64,000 nt of DNA from contig JADKGN010000004.1 of NCBI GenBank assembly GCA_016722705.1, positions 558,001 through 622,000 of the forward strand, written 5' to 3'. The position numbers were made by a program, and so were the translations under genes. This stretch comes from Candidatus Dechloromonas phosphoritropha (GTDB lineage: Bacteria; Pseudomonadota; Gammaproteobacteria; Burkholderiales; Rhodocyclaceae). This document shows, piece after piece, positions 7,730 through 17,173 of this stretch (positions within the stretch are counted from its first letter, which is position 1; each line of letters starts with the position of its first letter). A model generated the notes under the pieces. It saw only the letters and a program-made list of their open reading frames with translations. It was not told the origin of the DNA and made no database searches.

Positions 7730-8911
7730 ATGACTAAGTCGAAGGCTCTGCTGGCAGGAATCGCCCTGGCGGCCGTGATCGGTGCCGGTTACTGGTATCA
7801 GGCCGCGCGTAGTAGCGGCTCCGCTGGAACAGCAAAGACGCTCCCACGGGTACCGGTTACGGTAGCCGAGGCGGTCACTGCCGATATTCCCGTACTGCTG
7901 GAAGTTGTAGGGCGGGCTGAAGCCTATGAAAGCGTCACCGTCAAATCACGGCTGGACGGTCAGGTGGCTAGCGTGATGTACACCGAGGGCCAGCACGTAA
8001 AACAGGGAGATGTGTTGGTCAAACTTGATCCAGGTGATTTTGACGCCCGCTTGCAGCAAGCCAGCGCCAATCTGGCCAAGGATGAGGCCCAGCTGGCCAA
8101 AGCGCACGCCGATGTCGGGCGCTACGTTACCTTGAAAGCCCGTGGATTTGTTTCCGATGAAAAGGTTAGCGATGTAAGAACGGCAGAGGCTGCTGCACTG
8201 GCGACCGTCAAGGCAGACAAGGCCGCCCTTGAACTGGCGCGCCTGCAGCTCACTTACGCCACCTTGCGCGCTCCATTTGCCGGCGTGGTTGGCGCACGCC
8301 TTGTTTTCCCCGGAACGGCGGTGAAGGTCAATGACACGGCGTTGGTGGTAATCAATCGTGTACAGCCGCTCTACGTGACGTTTTCAGTGCCAGAAAAATA
8401 TCTTCCGCGCTTGCAGGCTGCGCTGGAGCGCGGCCAGTTGACAGCGGTGGTGACCATTCCTGGAAACAAGGAGCAACCCTTCGAGGCGAACGTCAGGTTT
8501 ATCGACAACGCGGTCGATACCACCACGGGTACGATCCAGATGAAAGCAGTGCTTGAAAATCGGGAAAAAAAGCTGACACCGGGGCAATTTCTGAATGTCA
8601 CGATGCGCCTCGATACCCTCACCGATGCGGTCGTGGTGCCAACTGAAGCAGTACAGCAAGGCTCGGACGGTAACTTTCTGTATGTCGTCAAACAGGATGA
8701 GACAGTGGAACCCCGAAAAATCCAGATTGCAACAACTTCTGGCAATTTGGCCGCGATAGCGAAGGGCGTTGCCGCTGGTGAAACCATCGTGACGGACGGT
8801 CAACTCAGACTGGCGCCGGGGGCTAGCGTCCAAATCAAGTCATCGGGCCCAGGCGACACCAAGATGGGTGATTCTGCGCCATCGCCGGCCGTTGCCCAAT
8901 CCCGAAACTGA
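7730..8911 (+). CDS. RND efflux periplasmic adaptor (MdtA/AcrA type)
   Basis: Membrane fusion protein of 393 residues linking an inner-membrane RND pump to an outer-membrane channel. The N-terminus has one membrane anchor (LLAGIALAAVIGAGYWY, residues 7-23), then a lipoyl-like half (VKSRLDGQVASVMYTEGQHV), a coiled-coil hairpin (about 105-170, LAKDEAQLAKAHADVGRYVT), the second lipoyl half (LTYATLRAPFAGVVG) and beta-barrel and proximal domains. ATG at 7730 is used because it starts at the anchor; no strong ribosome site is visible, and the longer frame from 7640 begins in the IS30 remnant. It is followed 10 bp later by the pump gene. The upstream DNA is IS debris, so the native promoter may be lost or replaced. 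Confidence 0.9.
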   Translation: MTKSKALLAGIALAAVIGAGYWYQAARSSGSAGTAKTLPRVPVTVAEAVTADIPVLLEVVGRAEAYESVTVKSRLDGQVASVMYTEGQHVKQGDVLVKLDPGDFDARLQQASANLAKDEAQLAKAHADVGRYVTLKARGFVSDEKVSDVRTAEAAALATVKADKAALELARLQLTYATLRAPFAGVVGARLVFPGTAVKVNDTALVVINRVQPLYVTFSVPEKYLPRLQAALERGQLTAVVTIPGNKEQPFEANVRFIDNAVDTTTGTIQMKAVLENREKKLTPGQFLNVTMRLDTLTDAVVVPTEAVQQGSDGNFLYVVKQDETVEPRKIQIATTSGNLAAIAKGVAAGETIVTDGQLRLAPGASVQIKSSGPGDTKMGDSAPSPAVAQSRN

Positions 8912-8921
8912 AAAGCACAGC

Positions 8922-11900
8922 ATGAATCTGTCTGAGCTTTGTATTCGCCGTCCGGTAATGACCACGCTGCTGATGGCAGCGTTCCTCATTTTCGGCATCA
9001 TTGGCTACCGTTCCCTGCCCGTAGCTGAACTGCCCAGCGTCGACTTTCCGACGATTGCCGTAACGGCGAATTTGCCGGGGGCATCTCCGGAAACCATGGC
9101 AGCCGCTGTGGCAACCCCCCTTGAGGGGCAGTTCTCGACCATTGCAGGTCTCGATTCGATGACCTCAACCAGTGCCCAAGGCTCAACTTCAATCACACTT
9201 CAGTTTTCCCTGGATCGCAACATCGATGCGGCAGCCCAGGATGTGCAGTCTGCCATTTCCGCCGCCCTGCGCAAACTGCCGCCGAACATGCCAGCACCAC
9301 CTTCGTTTCGCAAAGTAAACCCCGCTGACTCGCCAATTTTTTACATCGCCATGTCGTCGACAACACTGCCGTTGTCGTTGGTAAACGAGTACGCCGAAAC
9401 CCAACTTGCCCAGCGCTTATCAACCATTCCCGGGGTGGCTCAGGTACAGGTTTACGGTTCCCAGAAATTCGCGGTGCGGGTCCAGGTCAACCCGGATCAG
9501 CTGGCAAGCCGCGGCATTGGCATCGACGAACTGCAACAGGCGCTTGGGCAGAGCAACGTCAATCAACCGGTCGGCCAACTCGATGGTAACCGTCAAACCT
9601 TTGCCATCAAGGATGGCGGCCAACTTGCCAATGCGGCTGCCTACCGCCCGCTTATCGTAAGTTGGAAGAATGGCGCCCCGGTGCGCCTGGAGGAAGTCGC
9701 GACACCCATCGACAGCGTTGAAAACAACAAGATTGCCAGTTGGAACGTGGATAAGCGCGCCATTGTTTTGGCCATCCAGCGCCAACCCGGCGCCAACACC
9801 ATCGAAACGGTCGATGCCATCAAGCGGATCCTTCCGTCCTTCCAGGCCAAGCTGCCGGCAGCGATCGAAATGAAAGTGTTGTTCGACCGCAGCCTCTCCA
9901 TCCGCGAAGCCATCAATGACGTCCAATTCACCCTGATTCTTGCTGGATTCCTGGTAATCCTTGTGATCTTGCTCTTTCTGCGGAACCTTTCGGCAACGCT
10001 CATTCCGGCGTTGGCGTTACCGATTTCGGTCGTCGGAACCTTTGCCGCAATGTCGGTGTTCGGTTATAGCCTTGACAACCTTTCCCTGCTGGCCTTGACC
10101 TTGTCCGTCGGCTTTGTGGTGGATGACGCCATAGTCATGCTGGAAAACATTGTGCGCCATGTTGAAGAGGGGGAGCCTCCATTTCAGGCTGCGATCAAAG
10201 GTTCAAGGGAAATTGGATTTACTATCATTTCAATGACCATTTCCCTGACTGCGGTTTTTATTCCCGTACTCTTCATGAGCGGAATAGTTGGCCGGCTCCT
10301 GCATGAATTTGCAGTGACCATCTGTGCCGCCATTCTGGTTTCCGGATTCGTTTCACTGACGCTCACGCCGATGCTGTGCAGTCGCTACATCAAACATGCG
10401 GAGCCAGAATCTCACGGCCCGGTATTCCTAATGTTCGAGCGCTTCTTTACTGCTTTGACGGCGGCTTATGAACGTACGCTCGGCATGGCCATGGGGCATC
10501 CAAGAGCGATATTGGCCAGTTTTTTTGCCACTCTGTTGCTAACCGGGTTTCTCTTTACGCAAGTGCCCAAGGATTTTATCCCGAGCGGGGATTCAGGCCA
10601 GATCATCGCCTTCACCGAGGGAGCGCAGGACGTTTCCTTCGCCTCAATGGTTCAGCATCAACGAGCCATCGCCGGGATTGTGGCGCAGGATCCGGATATT
10701 GCCTCGTTTATGTCGTCTGTCGGCGCAGGTGGTATCCGGCCAACCGCCAACACCGGCACGGTATTCATGATCCTCAAGCCGCGCAGTGAACGCAATTCCT
10801 CTCCGGACGAAATCATTCAGCGCTTGCGGCCAAAGCTGGCTGCCGTGCCTGGCATCAAGTCGTATATGCAGAATCCCCCGGTCATTCGAATAGGTGGCCA
10901 GATCACGGCGGCGCAGTATCAATATACCTTGCAGGATACCGATCTGAATGAACTGTACCAATGGACGGCTACCTTGACCGAGCGCATCCGCCAACTGCCA
11001 GGCTTCGTCGATGTGACCAACAATCTCAACAACCTCAGTCCGGTGGTTGCCCTCGATATTGACCGCGACAAGCTGGCAACCCTGGGTCTTACTTATGGCC
11101 AGGTAGAGGATGCCCTCCAGAGCGCGTTCAGTGCACGGCAGATCTCCACCATCTACGGTTCGACCAATCAATATCAGGTCATTCTCGAAGTTGCGCCGGA
11201 GTTTCAGAACAGGCCGGAAACTTTGTCACATCTCTATGTCCGCAGTAACAGCGGCAAACTCATACCGCTCGATACGATCTCCCACTTTAGCCGCAAGACA
11301 CAGGCGCTGACGGTAAACCATCAGGGCCAATTACCATCGGTCACCATATCCTTCAATTTGTTACCAGGCGTATCCCTTGGAGATGCAGTGGACAAGATCA
11401 AGAAGCTGGAGCAGGAAGTAAGTGTGCCGGTCTCTCTCAACACCAGCCTGCAGGGAACCGCGCAAGCATTCCAATCCTCGCTACAGGGCCTTGGCATGCT
11501 TTTGATGGTGGCCGTTCTCGTGGTTTATCTGGTTCTCGGCATCCTCTACGAAAGTTTTATCCACCCCCTGACCATCCTTTCCGGGTTGCCCGCCGCCGGT
11601 CTGGGTGCACTACTGACGCTGCTTATATTCCGCGTCGACCTGAGCCTCTACGCTTTCGTCGGCATCATCATGCTGATCGGCATCGTCAAGAAAAATGCCA
11701 TTATGATGATCGACTTCGCCTTGGCTAGGCAAAGGCAGGATGGGATGGATGCGGCTGAAGCAATCGTCAAGGCCTGTCTGATACGTTTCAGGCCAATCAT
11801 GATGACCACCATGGCGGCGTTGGTAGGAACGCTTCCCATCGCGCTCGGCCTTGGTGCCGGCGCGGAGGTCAGACGACCCCTTGGCTTGGCGGTGGTGGGG

Positions 11901-12002
11901 GGGCTAGTTGTCTCCCAATTTCTCACGCTCTATTTGACCCCGGTTGTGTACCTATATCTGGAACGCTTTTCGACGGATTCCGGTGACGGCTCCATACTCT
12001 AG
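8922..12002 (+). CDS. RND efflux pump permease (HAE1/MdtB-C type)
   Basis: Proton-driven inner-membrane exporter of 1026 residues, normal length for the family. The start MNLSELCIRRPVMTTLL is the usual RND N-terminus. Twelve membrane helices are expected in two repeats, with large periplasmic loops after helices 1 and 7. Proton-relay residues are present: the Asp pair in SVGFVVDDAIVMLEN (helix 4) and Lys in IGIVKKNAIMMIDFA (helix 10). Substrate specificity cannot be read from the sequence; the nearest pattern is MdtBC-like multidrug pumps. It is co-transcribed with the adaptor. No outer-membrane factor follows, because an IS630 element starts 5 bp after the stop. Confidence 0.92.
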   Translation: MNLSELCIRRPVMTTLLMAAFLIFGIIGYRSLPVAELPSVDFPTIAVTANLPGASPETMAAAVATPLEGQFSTIAGLDSMTSTSAQGSTSITLQFSLDRNIDAAAQDVQSAISAALRKLPPNMPAPPSFRKVNPADSPIFYIAMSSTTLPLSLVNEYAETQLAQRLSTIPGVAQVQVYGSQKFAVRVQVNPDQLASRGIGIDELQQALGQSNVNQPVGQLDGNRQTFAIKDGGQLANAAAYRPLIVSWKNGAPVRLEEVATPIDSVENNKIASWNVDKRAIVLAIQRQPGANTIETVDAIKRILPSFQAKLPAAIEMKVLFDRSLSIREAINDVQFTLILAGFLVILVILLFLRNLSATLIPALALPISVVGTFAAMSVFGYSLDNLSLLALTLSVGFVVDDAIVMLENIVRHVEEGEPPFQAAIKGSREIGFTIISMTISLTAVFIPVLFMSGIVGRLLHEFAVTICAAILVSGFVSLTLTPMLCSRYIKHAEPESHGPVFLMFERFFTALTAAYERTLGMAMGHPRAILASFFATLLLTGFLFTQVPKDFIPSGDSGQIIAFTEGAQDVSFASMVQHQRAIAGIVAQDPDIASFMSSVGAGGIRPTANTGTVFMILKPRSERNSSPDEIIQRLRPKLAAVPGIKSYMQNPPVIRIGGQITAAQYQYTLQDTDLNELYQWTATLTERIRQLPGFVDVTNNLNNLSPVVALDIDRDKLATLGLTYGQVEDALQSAFSARQISTIYGSTNQYQVILEVAPEFQNRPETLSHLYVRSNSGKLIPLDTISHFSRKTQALTVNHQGQLPSVTISFNLLPGVSLGDAVDKIKKLEQEVSVPVSLNTSLQGTAQAFQSSLQGLGMLLMVAVLVVYLVLGILYESFIHPLTILSGLPAAGLGALLTLLIFRVDLSLYAFVGIIMLIGIVKKNAIMMIDFALARQRQDGMDAAEAIVKACLIRFRPIMMTTMAALVGTLPIALGLGAGAEVRRPLGLAVVGGLVVSQFLTLYLTPVVYLYLERFSTDSGDGSIL

Positions 12003-12007
12003 TAGTA

Positions 12008-13242
12008 CGTTCCATTAATATATTTACAAACGTGCCTTTAATTGCCATGATTGTCTTAGCATTTGACGTGGAGGTGATCATGGGACGGACAAGCGGGCGA
12101 GCAGCACTGTTGCTGACAGACGAGCAGAGGTCCAGGTTGTCTGAATTGGCGGCGTCGCGAACGGCGCCGTTGCGCGAAGTGGAGCGTGCCGGCGTGCTGC
12201 TCAAATACGCGCAGGGCGTATCGATCACCGAGATTCAGCGGCAGTTGGGCGTCAGCCGGCCGATGATCTACAAATGCATCGACAAGGCACTTGCGGCGGG
12301 CATTCAAGCCGGATTGAAGGATGCCTACCACCGGCCTCACGCCCCGGAGATTACTGAGGAGGCCAAGGCTTGGGTGGTCAGCGTAGCGTGCACCAAACCA
12401 AGGGAGTTTGGACTGGCTGCGGAGTTGTGGAGCATCTCGGCGCTGGCCCGCCATGTGGCCGAACAGGCAGCGGCATCGGGCTTCCCACGGCTTGCCGGTG
12501 CGGGCAAGAGCACGGTCTGGCGGATTCTTGATGCAAACCAACTCAAACCCCACAAGATCACCTACTACCTGGAGAAACGGGATCCCGACTTCGACCGGAA
12601 GATGCATGAGGTGCTGATGGTCCACCGGGACGTTTCCCTCTACACCGAAGGCGCCGTTCATGATGGACGGCCGAACCCGATTTACACGGTCAGTGTCGAT
12701 GAAAAGCCCGGCGTTCAAGCGATTGGCTTGACGGCGCCTGACCGGCCACCGGTTCCCGGCAAAGCGCCGACGGTGAGTCGGGATTACGAGTACGTCCGCC
12801 ATGGAACCGTATCGATCCTGGCCGGCATCGACTTGCACGCCGGCCATGTGTTTGCCCAAGTCGAAGACCGGCACCGCAGCTGCGAATTCATCGGTTTGCT
12901 CCGTTCAATCGATGCGTACTACCCGCCGGAGGCCATTATCCGTGTCGTCCTCGACAATCACTCGGCCCACATCTCGAAAGAGACGATGGCTTACTTGGCG
13001 ACGCGACCCGGACGTTTCGAGTATGTTCATACACCCAAGCATGGTTCTTGGCTCAACTTGATCAAATGCGCTTTCTCGAAAATGGCCCGGACCTTCCTCC
13101 GCCATATCCGCGTCGCCTCGATTCATGAACTCAAAGCGCGCATCCTGAAAGGTATCGATGAAATGAACGCCACCCCAGTTGTCTTTCGCTGGAAGAAATT
13201 CGACCTCGAAATCGCATAATACGTAATTATATTGATGGAACG
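12008..13242 (+). mobile_element. IS630-family insertion sequence (second copy, different subtype)
   Basis: Terminal inverted repeats are clear: CGTTCCATTAATATATTTAC at 12008-12027 and, reverse complemented, CGTTCCATCAATATAATTAC ending at 13242 (18 of 20). TA dinucleotides lie directly outside the left end and one base beyond the right end, fitting the TA target used by this family. It contains one transposase gene and lies between the RND pump and the sdh genes. Confidence 0.85.
12080..13219 (+). CDS. IS630-family transposase, catalytic Glu apparently replaced by Lys
   Basis: Transposase of 379 residues, starting at ATG 12080 with GGAGGT 4 bp upstream. The N-terminal homeodomain-like DNA-binding part contains YAQGVSITEIQRQLGVSRPM. 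The DDE domain has Asp in TVSVDEKPGVQAIG and Asp in IIRVVLDNHSAHISKE. The third motif reads HGSWLNLIKCAFSKMARTF; in relatives this position is SWLNL(I/V)E, so the metal-binding Glu is a Lys (codon AAA) here. The rest of the frame is intact, which suggests a recent loss of activity or an element mobilised in trans by a sister copy. Confidence 0.88.
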   Translation: MGRTSGRAALLLTDEQRSRLSELAASRTAPLREVERAGVLLKYAQGVSITEIQRQLGVSRPMIYKCIDKALAAGIQAGLKDAYHRPHAPEITEEAKAWVVSVACTKPREFGLAAELWSISALARHVAEQAAASGFPRLAGAGKSTVWRILDANQLKPHKITYYLEKRDPDFDRKMHEVLMVHRDVSLYTEGAVHDGRPNPIYTVSVDEKPGVQAIGLTAPDRPPVPGKAPTVSRDYEYVRHGTVSILAGIDLHAGHVFAQVEDRHRSCEFIGLLRSIDAYYPPEAIIRVVLDNHSAHISKETMAYLATRPGRFEYVHTPKHGSWLNLIKCAFSKMARTFLRHIRVASIHELKARILKGIDEMNATPVVFRWKKFDLEIA

Positions 13243-13315
13243 ATATACTAGATGTTTAGTCCAACGGCGTGCTGGTGTAATCTATGACTAGCTGCGAAGA
13301 GATGGTAATGGCATA

Positions 13316-13696
13316 ATGGACGAAACGGTGCGCATCGCGTTGCTTGTCGATCGTCATGGCGTTACTTCGGCTGCCGGGTGGGTCAGGCGCACAAAGGGAA
13401 TCTACCGCTCGAGCGTTCTGAGTCGCACACGCTTCGCAAGTTCGCACGAATACCAACGGTGCATTATCGAGTCATATCAGAGCCTCAAACGTTGGCTGGC
13501 ACTGAATGAGGCACCCGACGTCCGGCAAGGAAGCAAACATGAGTTCAACCAAAGCTCGCCGCCCCGTTTACCTGAACCTGTTCCGGATTCGCTTCCCGGT
13601 AGGTGCCATTGCGTCGATCGGGCACCGTGTCGCCGGAGTCGTCCTGGCGGTGTTGCTGCCCTTCCTGGTCGCCGTCTTCGAGCGCAGCCTGAATAG
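13316..13696 (+). CDS. Possible small protein upstream of sdhC (uncertain)
   Basis: The first 65 or so codons (MDETVRIALLVDRHGVTSAA, GIYRSSVLSRTRFASSHEYQ, SLKRWLALNE) look like a real small protein: regular amphipathic composition, and resemblance to short hypothetical proteins I recall from betaproteobacteria. The frame then runs 158 bp into sdhC before its stop at 13696, so the original stop codon may have been lost. I cannot assign a function. It could also be a chance frame. Confidence 0.35.
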   Translation: MDETVRIALLVDRHGVTSAAGWVRRTKGIYRSSVLSRTRFASSHEYQRCIIESYQSLKRWLALNEAPDVRQGSKHEFNQSSPPRLPEPVPDSLPGRCHCVDRAPCRRSRPGGVAALPGRRLRAQPE

Positions 13697-13925
13697 CGAA
13701 GCGGCGTTTCACCGGATTGCGGAGATATTGCATGGTCCGCTTGGCATCGTGACCGGGCTGATTGTGTGTTGGGCCCTGATACATCATGTTCTGGCTGGAA
13801 TCCGACACCTGCTCATGGACGTGGACATTGGGTCGTCCCTACCCGTCGCGCGCAAAACCGCGTTGATGGTGCTGATCGGGGGCGGTCTGGCCGTACTGCT
13901 AATGCTCTGGAGCTTACTGAAATGA
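13539..13925 (+). CDS. sdhC: Succinate dehydrogenase cytochrome b556 subunit
   Basis: Membrane anchor of complex II, 128 residues, with three hydrophobic helices. The signature RPVYLNLFRIRFPVGAIASI near the N-terminus and IGHRVAGVVL (Ser/His-containing helix 1 motif, with Gly in place of the common Ser-Gly) are typical, and ALIHHVLAGIRHLLMDVD carries the haem-ligand region with its conserved His. ATG at 13539 follows GGCAAGGA. It overlaps sdhD by ATGA. With SdhD it holds haem b and the quinone site. Confidence 0.92.
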   Translation: MSSTKARRPVYLNLFRIRFPVGAIASIGHRVAGVVLAVLLPFLVAVFERSLNSEAAFHRIAEILHGPLGIVTGLIVCWALIHHVLAGIRHLLMDVDIGSSLPVARKTALMVLIGGGLAVLLMLWSLLK

Positions 13926-14254
13926 GACTGCTCGGGGGACAGCGTCCTTGGGTCATCCAACGCCTGACAGCGCTCTATCTGTTACTTTTTCTTGCCGCAT
14001 CTGTAGCCTATGTCGCACTTGGCAATCCGCTAACTTTCACTGCCTGGCGGGCACTGGTGGCCCAACCCGTGGTCAAGGTGGGCTTCTTCCTAATGTTTTC
14101 ATCAATTTTCCTGCATGCCTGGATTGGCTTGCGCGATGTTCTGCTTGATTATGTGCATCCACTGCCATTACGGATGCTGCTCTTGGCAAGCATTGCCGCG
14201 GGCCTGATCGCGCTCGAAGCATGGGTGGTGATCATTCTAGCGGGAGCGAGGTAG
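13922..14254 (+). CDS. sdhD: Succinate dehydrogenase membrane anchor subunit
   Basis: Second membrane anchor of complex II, 110 residues and three helices. It begins MRLLGGQRPWVIQRLTALYL, the normal SdhD start, and has SSIFLHAWIGLRDVLLDYVH, where His and the Asp-Tyr pair belong to the haem and quinone region. Its ATG overlaps the sdhC stop (ATGA). In most genomes sdhA follows; here only 7 bp separate it from sdhB. Confidence 0.9.
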   Translation: MRLLGGQRPWVIQRLTALYLLLFLAASVAYVALGNPLTFTAWRALVAQPVVKVGFFLMFSSIFLHAWIGLRDVLLDYVHPLPLRMLLLASIAAGLIALEAWVVIILAGAR

Positions 14255-14261
14255 ACATTCC

Positions 14262-14957
14262 ATGCGCTTTTCCATCTACCGGTACGATCCGGATTCAGGC
14301 AACAAGCCGGCAATGCAGGATTATGAAATGGAGCCGGAGCATAGTGACAAGATGCTGCTCGATGCCCTGATTCGCCTCAAATCCATCGACGACAGCCTGT
14401 CCTTTCGCCGCTCCTGCAGGGAAGGTGTGTGCGGCTCTGATGCAATGAACATCAATGGTCGCAATGGCCTCGCCTGCATTACGCCGCTAGCCGGGCTGAA
14501 GGAACCCGTATTACTGAGACCATTGCCCGGGTTTCCGGTAATTCGTGACCTGATCGTTGATATGACGCAGTTCTTCGCTCACTACAATTCGGTCAAGCCC
14601 TACCTCATCAACGATGAACCGCTGCCCGAACGCGAACGCCTGCAGTCTCCGGACCAGCGCGCTGAACTGGATGGCCTGTGGGAGTGCATTCTGTGCGCTT
14701 GCTGCAGCGGTTTCTGCCCCTCTTACTGGTGGAATCCGGACAAATTTCTCGGGCCCGCCGCGCTGCTTCAGGGTTACCGATTCATCGTCGACAGCCGGGA
14801 TACCGCAACAGACGAACGTCTGGAATTTCTCGACGATGTTTATCGTCTGTATCGTTGCCGTTCGATTATGAACTGCACCGAGGTCTGCCCAAAGGGACTG
14901 AGTCCATCACATGCTATCGAAAAAATTCGGATCAAATTGCTCAAGCATTCGCTTTGA
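14262..14957 (+). CDS. sdhB: Succinate dehydrogenase iron-sulfur subunit
   Basis: Complex II electron-transfer subunit, 231 residues, full length. The [2Fe-2S] ligands are in SCREGVCGSDAMNINGRNGL followed by AC (residues about 49-70); the [4Fe-4S] and [3Fe-4S] ligands are in CILCACCSGFCPSYWW (about 144) and CRSIMNCTEVCPKGLSP (about 201). The flavoprotein gene sdhA, which carries the succinate-oxidising FAD and normally lies between sdhD and sdhB, is absent. GAGG in the end of sdhD probably serves as the ribosome site. Confidence 0.93.
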   Translation: MRFSIYRYDPDSGNKPAMQDYEMEPEHSDKMLLDALIRLKSIDDSLSFRRSCREGVCGSDAMNINGRNGLACITPLAGLKEPVLLRPLPGFPVIRDLIVDMTQFFAHYNSVKPYLINDEPLPERERLQSPDQRAELDGLWECILCACCSGFCPSYWWNPDKFLGPAALLQGYRFIVDSRDTATDERLEFLDDVYRLYRCRSIMNCTEVCPKGLSPSHAIEKIRIKLLKHSL

Positions 14958-15096
14958 GAGCCTGTGGTATCTGCGTCATGAAGGCCAAAAATGGTCTTAA
15001 AAGTGAGCGATATCACATTTTTTCAGCGTTGGAGCCAGATAGTTTTATCAAAAATCCCACCTCACAATATTTTGCGGTGAATTGATCAGCGGCTCC
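14958..15096. other. Intergenic, nothing recognised
   Basis: An AT-richer gap of 139 bp between sdhB and the convergent kup. No gene, clear terminator or repeat was seen. Confidence 0.5.
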
Positions 15097-16959
15097 CTAG
15101 AGGACCAGTTGCGTCCCCAGTTCGACGACGCGGTTGGTCGGGATCTTGAAGAAGTCGGTGGCGCTAGTTGCGTTCTTGGACATCAGCGCGAACAGGCGGG
15201 CCCGCCACGGTGCGATATCGCGCCCCGGAATGCGCGGAATGACGGTTTCGCGGGAGACGTAGAAGGTCGTTTCCATCATGTCGAAGGTCTCGCCGAAGCG
15301 GCTGCATTGCTCCAGCGCGGCGGGAATGTCGGGGTCCTCCATGAAGCCGTAGCGGACGATGACGCGAATGAAGCCCGCGTCAAGCCGGTGCAGGTAGATA
15401 CGATCGAGATCGTTGACGTGGGGGCTGTTGGCCGTCTGGACGGTCAGCAGCACGACGCGCCCGTGGAGCACCTGATTGTGCTTGAGGTTGTGCAGCAGCG
15501 CGGACGGCACGCCTTCCTTGGCGCTGGTCATGAAGATCGCCGTGCCATGAATGCGATGAACGTCGCTGATGGTGCCGATGAAGTCGGCGAGCGGAAAGTT
15601 CTGCTTGGCCATTTCGTCGAGCAGCAGGCGCCGGCCGCGCCGCCAGGTGGTGAGCACGGTGAAGGAGACGAGAGCCATGGCGACCGGGAACCAGCCGCCT
15701 TCGGGAATCTTGATGGCATTTGCGGCGAAGAACGCGATATCGACCAACAGCAGTGAGCCGGCGACCAGTGCGACGAGCATCAGGCTCCAGCGCCACAGCA
15801 GGACCATGACGAAGGCGACGAGAATGGTATCGATCAGCATCGTTCCGGTGACCGCAATACCGTAAGCCGCAGCCAGGTTGGACGAGTTCTGGAAGCCGAC
15901 GACGAGGGCGACGACCGCCAGATAGAGCGTCCAGTTGGTGAACGGCACGTAAATCTGGCCCTCTTCCCGGCCCGAGGTGTGGATGATCTGCATGCGTGGC
16001 AGCAGGCCCATCTGCACGGCCTGGCGCGCGACGGAAAAGGCGCCGGAGATCACCGCCTGCGAGGCGATCACCGTTGCCACCGTGGCCAGCACCACCATCG
16101 GGATCATCGCCCAGGAGGGCCCAAGGTGAAAAAAGGGACTCGCGATGGCCTCCGGTTCGTTGAGCAGAAGGGCGCCCTGGCCGAAATAGTTGAGGACCAG
16201 CGTCGGCATCACGAAGCCGAACCAGGCAAGGCGAATCGGCGGCCGGCCGAAGTGGCCCATGTCGGTGTACAGGGCTTCGCCGCCAGTCACCGCGAGGACG
16301 ACCGAACCCAGGGCGAGGAAGGATAGCCCGGGATGGGCAATGACGAAGCCGATGGCGTAAAGCGGACTGAGCGCGACGAGGACGCTCGGGTATTGCACGA
16401 TTTCAATCACCCCGAGAACGCCGAGGATCGCGAACCAGCAGACCATGACCGGGCCAAAAAGCATGCCGACGGCGCCGGTGCCGTGCTTCTGGATGAAAAA
16501 CAGACCGCTGAGGATCACCAGCGTGATCGGAATCACGTACGGCTTGAGGTCCGGGGTAATGATCTCGAGGCCTTCGACGGCCGAGAGCACGGAAATCGCC
16601 GGGGTGATCATGCTGTCGCCAAAGAAGAGCGCGGCCGCAAAGATGCCAAGCAGCGAGATGATCCAGGTCAGGCGCGGGCTTCTGGCCTTCTCGATAATCA
16701 GCGAGAGCAGTGCGAGCGATCCGCCCTCGCCCCGGTTGTCGGCGCGCATGATGATGAGCACGTACTTGATCGTCACCAGGATCATGATCGCCCAGAACAC
16801 CAGCGACAGGACGCCAAGGATGTTGTCCGGCGTGACCGGGATCGGATGGTGGCCGCTGAAGATTTCCTTCAGGGCATACAGCGGGCTGGTGCCGATATCG
16901 CCGAAAACAACACCGATCGCGGCAACGGCGAGCACCGGGACGGATTGACGAGCGTGCAT
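15097..16959 (-). CDS. kup: Potassium uptake protein Kup
   Basis: Proton-coupled K+ importer of the KUP/HAK/KT family, 620 residues. The N-terminal GVVFGDIGTSPLYALKEIF (residues about 17-35) is the family signature; DNRGEGGSLALLSLI and GDSMITPAISVLSAVEG follow. About twelve membrane helices end near residue 450, and a cytosolic C-terminal domain covers 460-620. ATG at 16959 is preceded by AGGGGAA. The gene is transcribed away from the CorA-like gene across a 214-bp gap. No riboswitch was recognised in the gap. Confidence 0.93.
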   Translation of the reverse strand: MHARQSVPVLAVAAIGVVFGDIGTSPLYALKEIFSGHHPIPVTPDNILGVLSLVFWAIMILVTIKYVLIIMRADNRGEGGSLALLSLIIEKARSPRLTWIISLLGIFAAALFFGDSMITPAISVLSAVEGLEIITPDLKPYVIPITLVILSGLFFIQKHGTGAVGMLFGPVMVCWFAILGVLGVIEIVQYPSVLVALSPLYAIGFVIAHPGLSFLALGSVVLAVTGGEALYTDMGHFGRPPIRLAWFGFVMPTLVLNYFGQGALLLNEPEAIASPFFHLGPSWAMIPMVVLATVATVIASQAVISGAFSVARQAVQMGLLPRMQIIHTSGREEGQIYVPFTNWTLYLAVVALVVGFQNSSNLAAAYGIAVTGTMLIDTILVAFVMVLLWRWSLMLVALVAGSLLLVDIAFFAANAIKIPEGGWFPVAMALVSFTVLTTWRRGRRLLLDEMAKQNFPLADFIGTISDVHRIHGTAIFMTSAKEGVPSALLHNLKHNQVLHGRVVLLTVQTANSPHVNDLDRIYLHRLDAGFIRVIVRYGFMEDPDIPAALEQCSRFGETFDMMETTFYVSRETVIPRIPGRDIAPWRARLFALMSKNATSATDFFKIPTNRVVELGTQLVL

Positions 16960-17173
16960 GATATTCCCCTGAGCGTTTTTGTGGCGTCGATGCCACCCTC
17001 GCGGGGGATTCCCGTCTTCCAGGCCACATCCAGCGGCGGATAGTGTACTCTCTTCGCCTGAGCGTTGGGAGGTTGATCACGCCCGATGGCCCGTAAAAAA
17101 AATGACGCCACAACGAAGGAGCTTGACGACGTCGCGGCCCGGAGTGCGGGCTACCAACCGAAGGAGGATGGTT

